Shown here one piece after another: positions 54,585 to 61,716 of a DNA stretch of 64,000 nt. Position 1 is the stretch's first letter. Each line of letters begins with the position of its first letter. The notes beneath the pieces were generated by a model, which was given only the letters and a program-made list of their open reading frames with translations, searched no databases and was not told the DNA's origin. Both the position numbers and the translations under genes were made by a program. This DNA is from CAWBYL01 sp963793025 (lineage in GTDB: Bacteria > Actinomycetota > Acidimicrobiia > Acidimicrobiales > Acidimicrobilacustridaceae), in contig CAWBYL010000006.1 of the NCBI GenBank assembly GCA_963793025.1, forward strand, positions 558,001 to 622,000, written 5' to 3'.

Positions 54585-55175
54585 TCAGATGCGGCGAAGC
54601 CGCTTGGGTGGGCGGCGTGGGGCTGGTGGCGGGAGGTCGTCCGGGCTTGCGTCCAGGGCCGCGCCCAAGGCGGTGAGGGCCTCGAGCAGGGACTCTTGGG
54701 TCTCTTCGTCGATGGCGGCCATGACCGTGGTGCAGAGCTGCTGCACTGCCGGCAGGGCCTGGTCGAGGATCGACTGCGCGACGGGGGTGATGTCGACGAG
54801 GACGCGTCGGCGGTCGTCGGGATCGGCGAGGCGAACGATGTAGCCGTCCCGCTCGAGGGTGTCGAGCACGGCGGTGGTTGTACCGGTGGTGATGTGCATG
54901 CGGGCGCCGACCTCGCCAGTGCGTACGGGCTCTCCCGCTGCCTCGATGACGGCCAGGGCGTTGAGTGCCGCGTGGGAGATCCCGTGTCGGCGGGCGACCT
55001 TGGCGACGAGGGCTTCGGTCCTGCTGCCGATGACCTCGAGCTGCTTCAGGGTCCGGCTCGCGAGCCATGACGCGCCCGGGTACTCGCGCGCGAACGCGGC
55101 GGCCTCGGCCGCACGCGCCGAGGTGGCGCCCGAGTCCTGGACGCCACCTCCTCGATGAGAGCCGCGCTTGGTCAG
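54585..55175 (-). CDS. MarR-family transcriptional regulator, start uncertain
   Basis: The winged helix reads HGISHAALNALAVIEAAGEP, VRTGEVGARMHITTGTTTAV, then LDTLERDGYIVRLADPDDRR and RVLVDI. The Asp-x-Arg wing is typical of MarR. The C terminus has a Pro/Arg tail. No ATG, GTG or TTG in this frame lies between the upstream gene's stop and the first helix; CTG 55175 is the only near-start, although AGGAGG is present in the leader. Either a non-canonical start or an indel is involved. It is downstream of, and almost touching, the ABM-like gene and is probably co-transcribed. Confidence 0.75.
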   Translation of the reverse strand: MTKRGSHRGGGVQDSGATSARAAEAAAFAREYPGASWLASRTLKQLEVIGSRTEALVAKVARRHGISHAALNALAVIEAAGEPVRTGEVGARMHITTGTTTAVLDTLERDGYIVRLADPDDRRRVLVDITPVAQSILDQALPAVQQLCTTVMAAIDEETQESLLEALTALGAALDASPDDLPPPAPRRPPKRLRRI

Positions 55176-55176
55176 C

Positions 55177-55452
55177 TCAGGCCTCCACTGCGATCTCGAT
55201 TCGAGGAGCCCCGACGACGCCGGCGCGGCCCATGGCCTCGCGAAGCTCGTCGCTCCCCGCGAACGCCTGCGCCTGCTCGAGCGTCGGGAACCGGTGGAGG
55301 ATGAAGACATCCTGCTTGTCGCTGGGGTCGACCATGACCTCCGCGTCGGTGCATCCGTGCTTCGAGCGCAGAGGCTCCACGCTGTCGTACACCGAACGCC
55401 AGCTGCCGTAGTCCTCCACGCGGTGGCGGACGATCAACGTTGCTGTGCTCAT
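55177..55452 (-). CDS. ABM/Dabb-like small dimeric barrel protein
   Basis: A 91-residue ferredoxin-like protein: TLIVRHRVEDYGSWRSVYDS, then DVFILHRFPTLEQAQAFAGS, typical of antibiotic-biosynthesis-monooxygenase-like stress proteins. ATG 55452 has AAAGGGGA about eight bases upstream on the minus strand. A TCTTGA-type palindrome lies 43 bases upstream, so the gene is probably repressed by the MarR protein encoded after it. Function likely oxidative-stress or quinone related; inferred. Confidence 0.8.
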   Translation of the reverse strand: MSTATLIVRHRVEDYGSWRSVYDSVEPLRSKHGCTDAEVMVDPSDKQDVFILHRFPTLEQAQAFAGSDELREAMGRAGVVGAPRIEIAVEA

Positions 55453-55494
55453 CGGGGTCCCCTTTCTTACGGGCACTTATCTTGCCCTCGTGTT

Positions 55495-55508
55495 TCTTGA
55501 GGTCAAGA
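55495..55508. promoter_or_regulatory. MarR-type operator
   Basis: TCTTGA-GG-TCAAGA is a perfect palindrome at 55495-55508. Further half-sites lie around it (ATCTTG at 55479-55484 and TCAAGA at 55529-55534). TCTTGA/TCAAGA palindromes are the usual target of MarR/OhrR-like repressors. It lies in front of the ABM-MarR operon. Confidence 0.6.
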
Positions 55509-55562
55509 TACATGACATCGAGATTGTGTCAAGAGGCACACCCACACGCCCGCCCGGAGTCC

Positions 55563-55637
55563 GCCCACGGGCCAGAGTCAGGGACCGTGTCATCGCCCCC
55601 AGGACCAGCAGACGGTCACTGATCCGGCGTTATGGGC
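55563..55637 (+). repeat. Long imperfect hairpin with CCGGCGTTATGGG end (site a)
   Basis: Arms GCCCACGGGCCAGAGTCAGG-GACCGT (55563-55588) and ACGGTCACTGATCCGGCGTT-ATGGGC (55612-55637) pair at about 20 positions, with one extrahelical G and one internal loop. The right end CCGGCGTTATGGG recurs with one or two changes at 56584 and 57241. The size, the bulged base and the GTT near one end recall integron attC sites. The GTTRRRY/RYYYAAC consensus is not met, so this is only suggestive. Confidence 0.35.
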
Positions 55638-55713
55638 GCCCGTGCCGTGCCGTGCCGTTCTGGCCGGGGTGACATCGGTGGCCAAATGAGCGCATCGCGG
55701 GCACGATGAACGT

Positions 55714-56509
55714 ATGTCGGCTATTGACTGGGAGCTTCTCGAGGCGGGTCCGTCCGGAGCCGAACGAACCGTGCTCTTGCTCCCCGGCGGGATGTGTGGT
55801 GCGGGCTCGTTCGCGGAGATCATGGTGGAGCCTGTACTCAGGGACACGCGGTTGGTGGCCGCGACGCTGCCTGGCAATGCCGGGGCACCCCCACTCGATG
55901 ACTGCAGCATCGGGAACTACGCCCGGGTCACGACCGAACTGGCGGCGCGAGTCAACGCGGACGTTGTCGTGGGGTTCAGTAACGGAGCGTCCGTCGCGTT
56001 CGAAATGGTCGTCTCCGGAAGCTTCACCGGACCGGTCGTGTTACTCGGGATCAGCCTTTCATCCGAAGATGAAGCGGCATTCTTCCGTGGCCTCGTCAAG
56101 CTCAGCACGGTGCTGGGAGGGGTGCCCAGCAGGGTCCTGGCCACCGGGGCTGCTTCCATGGTCAAGCGGATAGATCTGCCCGCCGAACGCAAGACGCGAG
56201 CTGCAAGCGGACTTCCGCAGGAACGTACCGCGTGACACCACACCAGCGTTGCGCGCGTACGTGCATTGGCTGCATCGACAAGAACGGCCGGCTGAGCGGC
56301 TGTGCCAAGCCGGCGTTCCGACGTGGATTGTTCATGCCGAAAAGGGCGACGGAGGTCTGACCGACGACGAGCGCAGAACCCTCGAAGCGTGCCCGCAGAC
56401 GCATGTGGTGACGATCCCTGGCTCGGTGTTCTTCCTGCCGAACGAAGCACCCGCGCCACTCGCGGACGTCATCGCGGAGGCCGTCGGACGAACCAGCGCG
56501 ACTGGCTGA
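55714..56509 (+). pseudogene. Alpha/beta hydrolase with apparent frameshift
   Basis: The first frame (55714-56235) has VLLLPGGMCGAGSFAEIMVE and the elbow VVVGFSNGASVAFEMVVSG, where Ser is in GFSNGA. It departs from protein-like sequence near 56185. The other frame (ending 56509) continues RELQADFRRNVPRDTTPALR, then GVPTWIVHAEKGDGGLTDDE and CPQTHVVTIPGSVFFLPNEA with the acid and His regions. Together they make one hydrolase of about 265 residues. One frame change near 56180-56200 is required. GC content is lower than in most of the window. Confidence 0.7.
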
Positions 56510-56510
56510 C

Positions 56511-56598
56511 ACATCAACGTCCGAACTGCCGAGATGCATAGTCACCGGGAGCGCGCTCGCGTACAGATCGGCGGGTCTCCGAGCCGGCGTTGTGGGAT
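56511..56598 (+). repeat. Hairpin-forming segment ending CCGGCGTTGTGGG (site b)
   Basis: Immediately after the hydrolase stop. CATCAACGTCCGAACTGCC-GAGA at the left pairs partially with TCTCCGAGCCGGCGTTGTGGG at the right (56575-56596), again with a bulged G. A GAGCG-CGCTC palindrome lies in the loop. The right end repeats the motif of site a. Position right after a stop codon is where an integron cassette carries its attC. Confidence 0.3.
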
Positions 56599-56609
56599 GA
56601 CCGCAGGTC

Positions 56610-56726
56610 TTAGGAGAGGACGGCTGCGACTACCAGCACGACTGCCAGTACGAGAACGACAAGGATCCCCCAGCGGATCGCTCGCAGGGCACGCGTGGGC
56701 TGCGAGCGGGAGAGGCCCTTCGCCAT
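56610..56726 (-). CDS. Possible 38-residue single-pass membrane protein
   Basis: ATG 56726 opens MAKGLSRSQPTRALRAIRWG followed by a 20-residue hydrophobic stretch rich in Val and Leu, ending in TAA. A basic N terminus plus one helix is a common plan for small actinobacterial membrane peptides. There is no good ribosome-binding site, so this rests on composition only. Confidence 0.3.
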   Translation of the reverse strand: MAKGLSRSQPTRALRAIRWGILVVLVLAVVLVVAAVLS

Positions 56727-57025
56727 CCGGCCGCAACCTGACTCTGCCAAGGGGTTTCACCGTCGTAGTCGTCGCCTGTGTCGATGCTGTCCACGGACTT
56801 CAAGGATGACAGAGCGAGGCGGCACTGCCTCACGCTTCCGGCGCCTCGGGATGCTTCGGTCAAAGGGCGAGGTGCAGACGGAGAGCTTCGTCGAGCTCGC
56901 CGAGCAACTCGGGGGCAGTGTCTCTCTGTCGGCGATCGGGGACGTTACCGATGCGCGAGGTGTCGGCTGCGCACTGGGATGACGTTGGAGCGCCGCACCA
57001 CGAGAAGTCCGGTACGTTCCCCTCG

Positions 57026-57187
57026 ATGACTCGACGACTGCTGTTCTTGCTCGGCATGGCCACGTGCGTTGTCGCAGCAGTCCTCATGGTCGTCGGAGTC
57101 GTCACCGTGCCGTGGGGTTCTGCGCTCGGGCTCCTTGGCGTTGGCCTGCTCGGCACGGCGGCGTCACGCCCGGCCGGCGACACGTGA
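57026..57187 (+). CDS. Possible small two-helix membrane protein
   Basis: 53 residues from ATG 57026: MTRRLLFLLGMATCVVAAVL, MVVGVVTVPWGSALGLLGVG, then LLGTAASRPAGDT. Two hydrophobic helices after a basic start. The ribosome-binding site is weak. The stop is followed at once by the repeat segment c, as the hydrolase stop is followed by segment b. Confidence 0.4.
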   Translation: MTRRLLFLLGMATCVVAAVLMVVGVVTVPWGSALGLLGVGLLGTAASRPAGDT

Positions 57188-57256
57188 GCTGACAGTCCAC
57201 GAAGGGTCGTCCCCGAGGTGCCGCTGGGTGCGTCCCACAGCCGGCGCTATGGGACG
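57188..57256 (+). repeat. Hairpin-forming segment ending CCGGCGCTATGGG (site c)
   Basis: Begins after the stop of the small membrane gene. CGTCCCA (57229-57235) and TGGGACG (57250-57256) are exact reverse complements, with AGC and GCT pairing inside around CGGC. The CCGGCGCTATGGG at 57241-57253 matches sites a and b with one or two changes. It also contains the stop codon of the convergent lipoprotein gene. Confidence 0.3.
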
Positions 57257-57591
57257 TGGCACGAGATCGTGACGCTCGCCGTCACACCGGCAACCACGGA
57301 TGCTTGGTTCGAGGAGCCGCAGTACCCAATCGTGTAGTGCCCCTCTGGAAGCGTCAGTTCGAACGCGCCTTCGGCTCCAACTGCAACAACGGTGGACTGC
57401 TGCTGGTCATCGACGAGGGTGACCTCGCCAGAGCTGGGTCGAGGTTCGCCGGGTGCCGGTCCACCGACTAGCTCAACGTGGCCCTGGAGGGTCCCGCTTG
57501 GGGTGGAAGAGTCCCCGCTGCAACCGCATACGGCCAAGTTGGCCGCCAGGACGAACCCGCTCACAACGCCTGCCGTTCGCACAGCGATCAC
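57247..57591 (-). CDS. Small secreted lipoprotein
   Basis: 114 residues from a GTG start. Signal VRTAGVVSGFVLAANLAVCG with a lipobox Cys in LAVC, then a Ser/Pro linker and a beta-rich domain: LQGHVELVGGPAPGEPRPSS, VAVGAEGAFELTLPEGHYTI. The domain resembles carboxypeptidase-regulatory-like or prealbumin-like folds. Two further cysteines (GYC, SC) could pair. Function unknown; likely anchored on the cell surface. Confidence 0.65.
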   Translation of the reverse strand: MIAVRTAGVVSGFVLAANLAVCGCSGDSSTPSGTLQGHVELVGGPAPGEPRPSSGEVTLVDDQQQSTVVAVGAEGAFELTLPEGHYTIGYCGSSNQASVVAGVTASVTISCHVP

Positions 57592-57667
57592 GCTACTGGG
57601 CAGGGATTCGCGGGCGCTGAGTATGCCCCTCAGACCCGGCGCTTGGAGATGGGCTTACGCTGATGAT

Positions 57668-57934
57668 GTGCAACGGGTAAGTGTGCTGGTGTTCGTGCTC
57701 GTCGCATTCCCGATCGCGTACCTGATCCGGCTTCTCGTGGTCTTCGCAACCCGGAACCGATGGCCTGCTGCTCGTGCCTTCGCCGAGCGCTGGTGGGCAT
57801 GGCTTCCGCTCCTCGCTGCGGCAACCCTCTTGATCTGGGTCAATCCCATCATCGGAGTGATCGTCGTGGCGGCGGTGGCGATCGCTATGACTCGGTCTTC
57901 GTCACTTGGCTCGCCATTTCGACCACGTCGCTAA
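57668..57934 (+). CDS. Small membrane protein
   Basis: 88 residues from GTG 57668 (ATG 57623 is an alternative). Helices VSVLVFVLVAFPIAYLIRLL, WWAWLPLLAAATLLIWVNPI and IGVIVVAAVAIAM, with basic loops. No family recognised. Its TAA stop lies inside CGCTAACCCGGCG, the start of the fourth repeat segment. Confidence 0.5.
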   Translation: MQRVSVLVFVLVAFPIAYLIRLLVVFATRNRWPAARAFAERWWAWLPLLAAATLLIWVNPIIGVIVVAAVAIAMTRSSSLGSPFRPRR

Positions 57935-57978
57935 CCCGGCGTTCGGTGGCAGGCTCAGCTGGCTTCGAGGTGTTGGCG
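57929..57978 (+). repeat. Fourth CCGGCGTT-containing segment (site d)
   Basis: CGCTAAC (57929-57935) is followed by CCGGCGTT and, after about 30 bases, GTTGGCG (57972-57978). The ends match each other as reverse complements at six of seven positions, and the upstream gene's stop TAA is within the first. This end pair is closest to the RYYYAAC/GTTRRRY plan of integron attC sites, but the spacing is short. The rest of the gap up to 58146 shows nothing else. Confidence 0.25.
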
Positions 57979-58146
57979 GAGTGCACCTGTCACCGGGTCG
58001 GTCTCGCTGCCACCCGGACCTCCCACACCCCCCACCGGCGCTCACGCATTGACCCTGTCCCGTACCTGGTTGCCATACCGGCAACGTAGAGACCGTGTGA
58101 GCCGTCTGGTCTGGATCCGCCCGTGCCCGTTGGCAGTCAGCGATGC

Positions 58147-58815
58147 TCAGCTCTCGCTGAGGTACCGGTTCACAAGCCAGTCGTTGATCTCGTCGACGAT
58201 GACATCGCGGCTAAGCGACTCGCTGAGCAGCGATTCACCGACCATGGACATGCCGGCGGTGAGGGCGAGTAGGGCTCGGGTGGCGATGGTGCTTGTCCCC
58301 TCGGGAACGTTTGCGCCCTGCAGGCGAGTCTCTTCTGTGCCGAAGGAGGCGAGCCGCTCGACCTGCTCGCGCAACGTGTCGAGGACGCCTTCCTCCGCAA
58401 GGGCGCTGTCCTGCATAACGTCGGAGGTGAAGAGGGACATCGCGAGCGCACGGTGCTCGTGGAACGTGTCGTACATGTCGCCGATGAAGGCGTGAGATGC
58501 CTGCCGGGGATGCTTGAAGCGGTCGGGGTCGGCGAGCCGACGCTCGATGTGCCGGTCCACAAGCGCCACGAAGGGGACGACCATCGCCTCTCTGAAGAGG
58601 CCGGCCTTCGATCCGAAGTAGCGGAAGATGAGCGACTCGCTCACGTCTGCTTCCGAGGCGATCTCTCGTGTCGAGGCGCCGGCGTAGCCCTTGCGGTTGA
58701 ACACATCGGTGGCCGCTGCGAGCAGCAGGCGACGAGGTTCACCGGGAGCGCGGGCCGCCCGCTTGGCCGGACGGCCGGAGCTCGTTTCCGCTGCTTGTGT
58801 GAGTTTTCCGGGCAC
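58147..58815 (-). CDS. TetR-family transcriptional regulator
   Basis: 222 residues from GTG 58815. Helix-turn-helix: LLLAAATDVFNRKGYAGAST, REIASEADVSESLIFRYFGS. The ligand domain is typical of TetR proteins with large hydrophobic pockets. It is divergent from the third orphan lipoprotein, and two tandem near-palindromes lie in between. Likely represses itself and the lipoprotein/P450/GMC genes. Confidence 0.88.
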   Translation of the reverse strand: MPGKLTQAAETSSGRPAKRAARAPGEPRRLLLAAATDVFNRKGYAGASTREIASEADVSESLIFRYFGSKAGLFREAMVVPFVALVDRHIERRLADPDRFKHPRQASHAFIGDMYDTFHEHRALAMSLFTSDVMQDSALAEEGVLDTLREQVERLASFGTEETRLQGANVPEGTSTIATRALLALTAGMSMVGESLLSESLSRDVIVDEINDWLVNRYLSES

Positions 58816-58851
58816 GACGAAACGCTACCAGTGACCCCCGCAGACGCCGTA

Positions 58852-58892
58852 GAGCGAGTGCTCGCTCCATGTTGTAGAGTGACCGCTCGCTC
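58852..58892. promoter_or_regulatory. Tandem TetR operators
   Basis: GAGCGAG-TG-CTCGCTC (58852-58867) is a perfect palindrome. GAGTGAC-CG-CTCGCTC (58877-58892) is a near copy; both lie in a longer repeat GTAGAG..GCTCGCTCCA. Centres are 25 bases apart. Placement between divergent TetR and lipoprotein genes fits repression of both. Confidence 0.7.
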
Positions 58893-58954
58893 CAAGCAAC
58901 GCGACAGACGCAGGGGAACCTGTGGACTGCCGCCTGGGCCCTGGGGGGCTAACG

Positions 58955-60328
58955 ATGGTTGGAAGGTTCAGGATCATCCTCGGCGTGGCGGTGGTGACGC
59001 TCGCGTTGCTCGCGACCGCGTGCAGTAGCGGACGTGACTCGTCCGACCCCGAGCAGTCGACCGACACGACGGCGACCTCGGCGACCGAGACGAGCTTCGG
59101 GACGCTCGAGTCGCCGTGCGGCGAAGGTGACGCCTCGGGGGCGACAGATCAGGGCGTGACGGACACGTCGATCACGATCGGCTACGGGGACGATGCGGGC
59201 TACACCGCGAGCCCTGGTCTGAATCACCAGATGTCCGACGCGATGAAGGCGTTCATCGGCTGGTGCAACGACCAGGGCGGGATCCTCGGCCGGGAGGTGG
59301 TCGGGAAGTACTACGACGCCAAGCTCTCCGAGGTGAACAACGTGATGACCGAGGCGTGCACCGAGGTCTTCATGTTGGTGGGTCAAGGATTCGTGCTCGA
59401 TTCGGTCCAGGAGGAGGTCCGGCGGGGCTGCGGGCTGCCGTCGGTGCCGGCCTTCGCAGTGAGTCCGCAGCACACGAATGCGCCACTCATGTGGACGACG
59501 AATCCGGTTCCGGTGGACTACTGGAACACGGCCCCGGCGGACCAGCTCGAGAAGCTGTACCCCGAGGAGGTCAAGAAGTCAGCGGTCATGTGGGGCAACT
59601 ACGCCGCCACCGTCGACACCAAGGACAAGATCCTCGCCACGTTCCCTGAGTTCGGCTGGGACTTCCTCGACTGTGGCGTGGAGTACAACATCGCCGGCGA
59701 GGCCGACTGGAAGCCGTTCGTCCAGCAGCTGAAGGACTGCGGGGCCGAGGTCGTGTACTTCGTCGGGAACCCGTACCCCAACTTCGAGAACCTGCTCACC
59801 GCCGCCGACCAGCTCGACTACGACCCGATCTGGATGGTCACCGGAAACTTCTACGACAACACGTTCCGGGACTGGAACACCACTGGCTTCGCCGACAAGG
59901 TGTACATGGGCTACACGTTCACGCCCTTCGAGGAGGCGTCGTACACGCCCGCCACCCAGCAGTACATGGACCTGCTCGCAGCGAGCGGCGGCGACATCAG
60001 CCAGCTCGGCATGCAGGCGGCATCGAGCTTCCTGATGTGGGCCACCGCCTCGAAGTCGTGCGGTTCGGACCTCACCCGGGAGTGCGTGGGCGCCTACCTC
60101 GACACCGTCACCTCGTGGGACGGCGGTGGTCTCTCCCCGCCCACCAACCCGGGCGACAACATTCCGGGTGAGTGCGGGATGTTGCTCAAGATGGAGGGCA
60201 CCACCTACGTAAGGGTCACACCCACCGAGCCAGGGACGTTCGATTGCGATCCGTCCTACGCCGGCCAGGTGACTGGACCGCTGGTGGACCGAGCGAACCT
60301 CGATGCCAATCGAGTGTCCCAGCTCTAG
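58955..60328 (+). CDS. Orphan ABC-type substrate-binding lipoprotein (paralog 3)
   Basis: 457 residues from ATG 58955 (GGGGGG upstream). Signal IILGVAVVTLALLATACSSG with lipobox Cys, Thr/Ser linker, and the family motifs GATDQGV, IGYGDDAGY, WCNDQGGILGR and YYDAKLSEVNN. The same ten cysteines as in the other two paralogs are present, but the ligand-binding middle (QGFVLDSVQEEVRRGCGLPS) has diverged most. No permease is nearby. Followed by a strong hairpin, then P450, GMC oxidoreductase and a double-barrel protein. Regulated, by inference, through the tandem TetR operators. Confidence 0.88.
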   Translation: MVGRFRIILGVAVVTLALLATACSSGRDSSDPEQSTDTTATSATETSFGTLESPCGEGDASGATDQGVTDTSITIGYGDDAGYTASPGLNHQMSDAMKAFIGWCNDQGGILGREVVGKYYDAKLSEVNNVMTEACTEVFMLVGQGFVLDSVQEEVRRGCGLPSVPAFAVSPQHTNAPLMWTTNPVPVDYWNTAPADQLEKLYPEEVKKSAVMWGNYAATVDTKDKILATFPEFGWDFLDCGVEYNIAGEADWKPFVQQLKDCGAEVVYFVGNPYPNFENLLTAADQLDYDPIWMVTGNFYDNTFRDWNTTGFADKVYMGYTFTPFEEASYTPATQQYMDLLAASGGDISQLGMQAASSFLMWATASKSCGSDLTRECVGAYLDTVTSWDGGGLSPPTNPGDNIPGECGMLLKMEGTTYVRVTPTEPGTFDCDPSYAGQVTGPLVDRANLDANRVSQL

Positions 60329-60335
60329 GCGACGA

Positions 60336-60369
60336 CGGGACCGGCGGTGCCGAGACGCCGCCGGTCCCG
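60336..60369 (+). terminator. GC-rich hairpin terminator
   Basis: CGGGACCGGCGG (60336-60347) and CCGCCGGTCCCG (60358-60369) form a perfect 12-bp stem with a 10-base loop, just after the lipoprotein stop. No T-run. It would end or attenuate the lipoprotein transcript before the P450 gene. Confidence 0.65.
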
Positions 60370-60492
60370 CCGTGACCGCCGCCCGTCGGGGCCGTCTGAC
60401 GGTTTCGGCCGGGCTTCCGTGTGGAGCAGCCGCATCCATCGGCGACGCAGGACCCGACATCGATCTCAACTTCTGAAAGGTGGCCCCCCAAC

Positions 60493-61704
60493 ATGAGTAC
60501 TGATGCGTTTGCGATCTTCGAGGCCGCCCACGGCGGCGGCGTGATCCTCGATCCGCACACCCGGTGGAACCAGCTCAGGAGGGACTGCCCCGTCTTCGTG
60601 GGCGACGCCGACCCGCTCGTGGCCGAGGGCGGCTCCTCGATCGCAGGGGACCGACCGGTGTACACGGTGCTCGGGTTCGACGCCGTCACCGAAGTCCTCC
60701 GAGACGGCACCACCTACGCCACCAGCATCATCCACGACATGATGGGCCCAGTCCTCGGAAACATCATCCTCGGCATGGACCCGATAGCACATCGGGAGCA
60801 CCGAGCGCTGGTCCAAGAACTCTTCAGCCGCCGCACGCTGGTCGACTGGACCGAAAAGGTCATCGTCCCGGTCGTCGACGACCACATCTCCAAGTTCGAG
60901 AACGACGGCCGGGCGGACCTGGTGTCCCAGCTCACGTTCACCTTCCCGGTCTTCGTAATCGCCGCACTTCTCGGTCTCCCCGACGAGGACCTGCCCGACT
61001 TCCACCGGTGGGCCGTCGAGATGATCTGCCTCCCGTTCGACCCCGAGCTGGGCATCGCCGGCTCGGCCCGGCTGGCCGAGTACTTCACGCCCCTGGTGGC
61101 GCAGCGACGCGCCGACCCGCGCACCGACGTCATCTCGACCCTGGCGACTGCGGAGCTCCACGGCGCACGACTCACCGACCAGGAGATCGTCGACTTCCTC
61201 CGCTTCCTGCTCGAGGCCGGCGCCGAGACCACGTACCGCTCCTCATCGAATCTCCTGTACGCGTTGCTCACCCGACCGGACGTCTTGGACGACGTTCGGG
61301 ACAACCGTGATCTGCTCCCCCGGGCGATGGAAGAAGCCCTGCGCTGGGAGCCTCCACTCACCGTCATCTTCCGGGTCGCCACCGTCGACACCGTGCTCGC
61401 CGGCGTTCCCATCCCTGCAGGGTCGGTCATCTCGATCAACCTCGGCGCCGCCAACCGCGACGAGAAGCGATGGGACAACCCCGACGTGTTCGACATCTAT
61501 CGCCCGGCGCTGGCCCATCACGCGTTCGGGTTCGGTCCCCACATCTGCCTCGGCATGCACCTGGCCCGAGCCGAGACGCTCGTGATGATGAACGCGGTGC
61601 TCGACCGGCTCCCCAAACTTCGTCTCGACCCGACGGTGGACGACATCGCCATCTCCGGCGGCACGTTCCGGGCGCCCCGAGCGCTCCCGGTCCTCTTCGG
61701 ATAG
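60493..61704 (+). CDS. Cytochrome P450
   Basis: A 403-residue class I bacterial P450. I-helix FLLEAGAETTYRSSSN, K-helix EEALRWEPP (ExxR), and haem loop FGFGPHICLGMHLARAET with the axial Cys. Early motif HREHRALVQELFSRRTL (C-helix) is present. It needs ferredoxin and reductase, which are not encoded nearby. It hydroxylates a hydrophobic substrate; the subgroup cannot be named from motifs alone. Likely in one operon with the GMC oxidoreductase, whose start is 12 bases downstream. Confidence 0.92.
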   Translation: MSTDAFAIFEAAHGGGVILDPHTRWNQLRRDCPVFVGDADPLVAEGGSSIAGDRPVYTVLGFDAVTEVLRDGTTYATSIIHDMMGPVLGNIILGMDPIAHREHRALVQELFSRRTLVDWTEKVIVPVVDDHISKFENDGRADLVSQLTFTFPVFVIAALLGLPDEDLPDFHRWAVEMICLPFDPELGIAGSARLAEYFTPLVAQRRADPRTDVISTLATAELHGARLTDQEIVDFLRFLLEAGAETTYRSSSNLLYALLTRPDVLDDVRDNRDLLPRAMEEALRWEPPLTVIFRVATVDTVLAGVPIPAGSVISINLGAANRDEKRWDNPDVFDIYRPALAHHAFGFGPHICLGMHLARAETLVMMNAVLDRLPKLRLDPTVDDIAISGGTFRAPRALPVLFG

Positions 61705-61716
61705 CAGGAGGCTGAC

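Noticed and set aside
55638..55657. Short GCCGT tandem repeat
   Set aside because: Only three units in a GC-rich region; no sign of a microsatellite or CRISPR.
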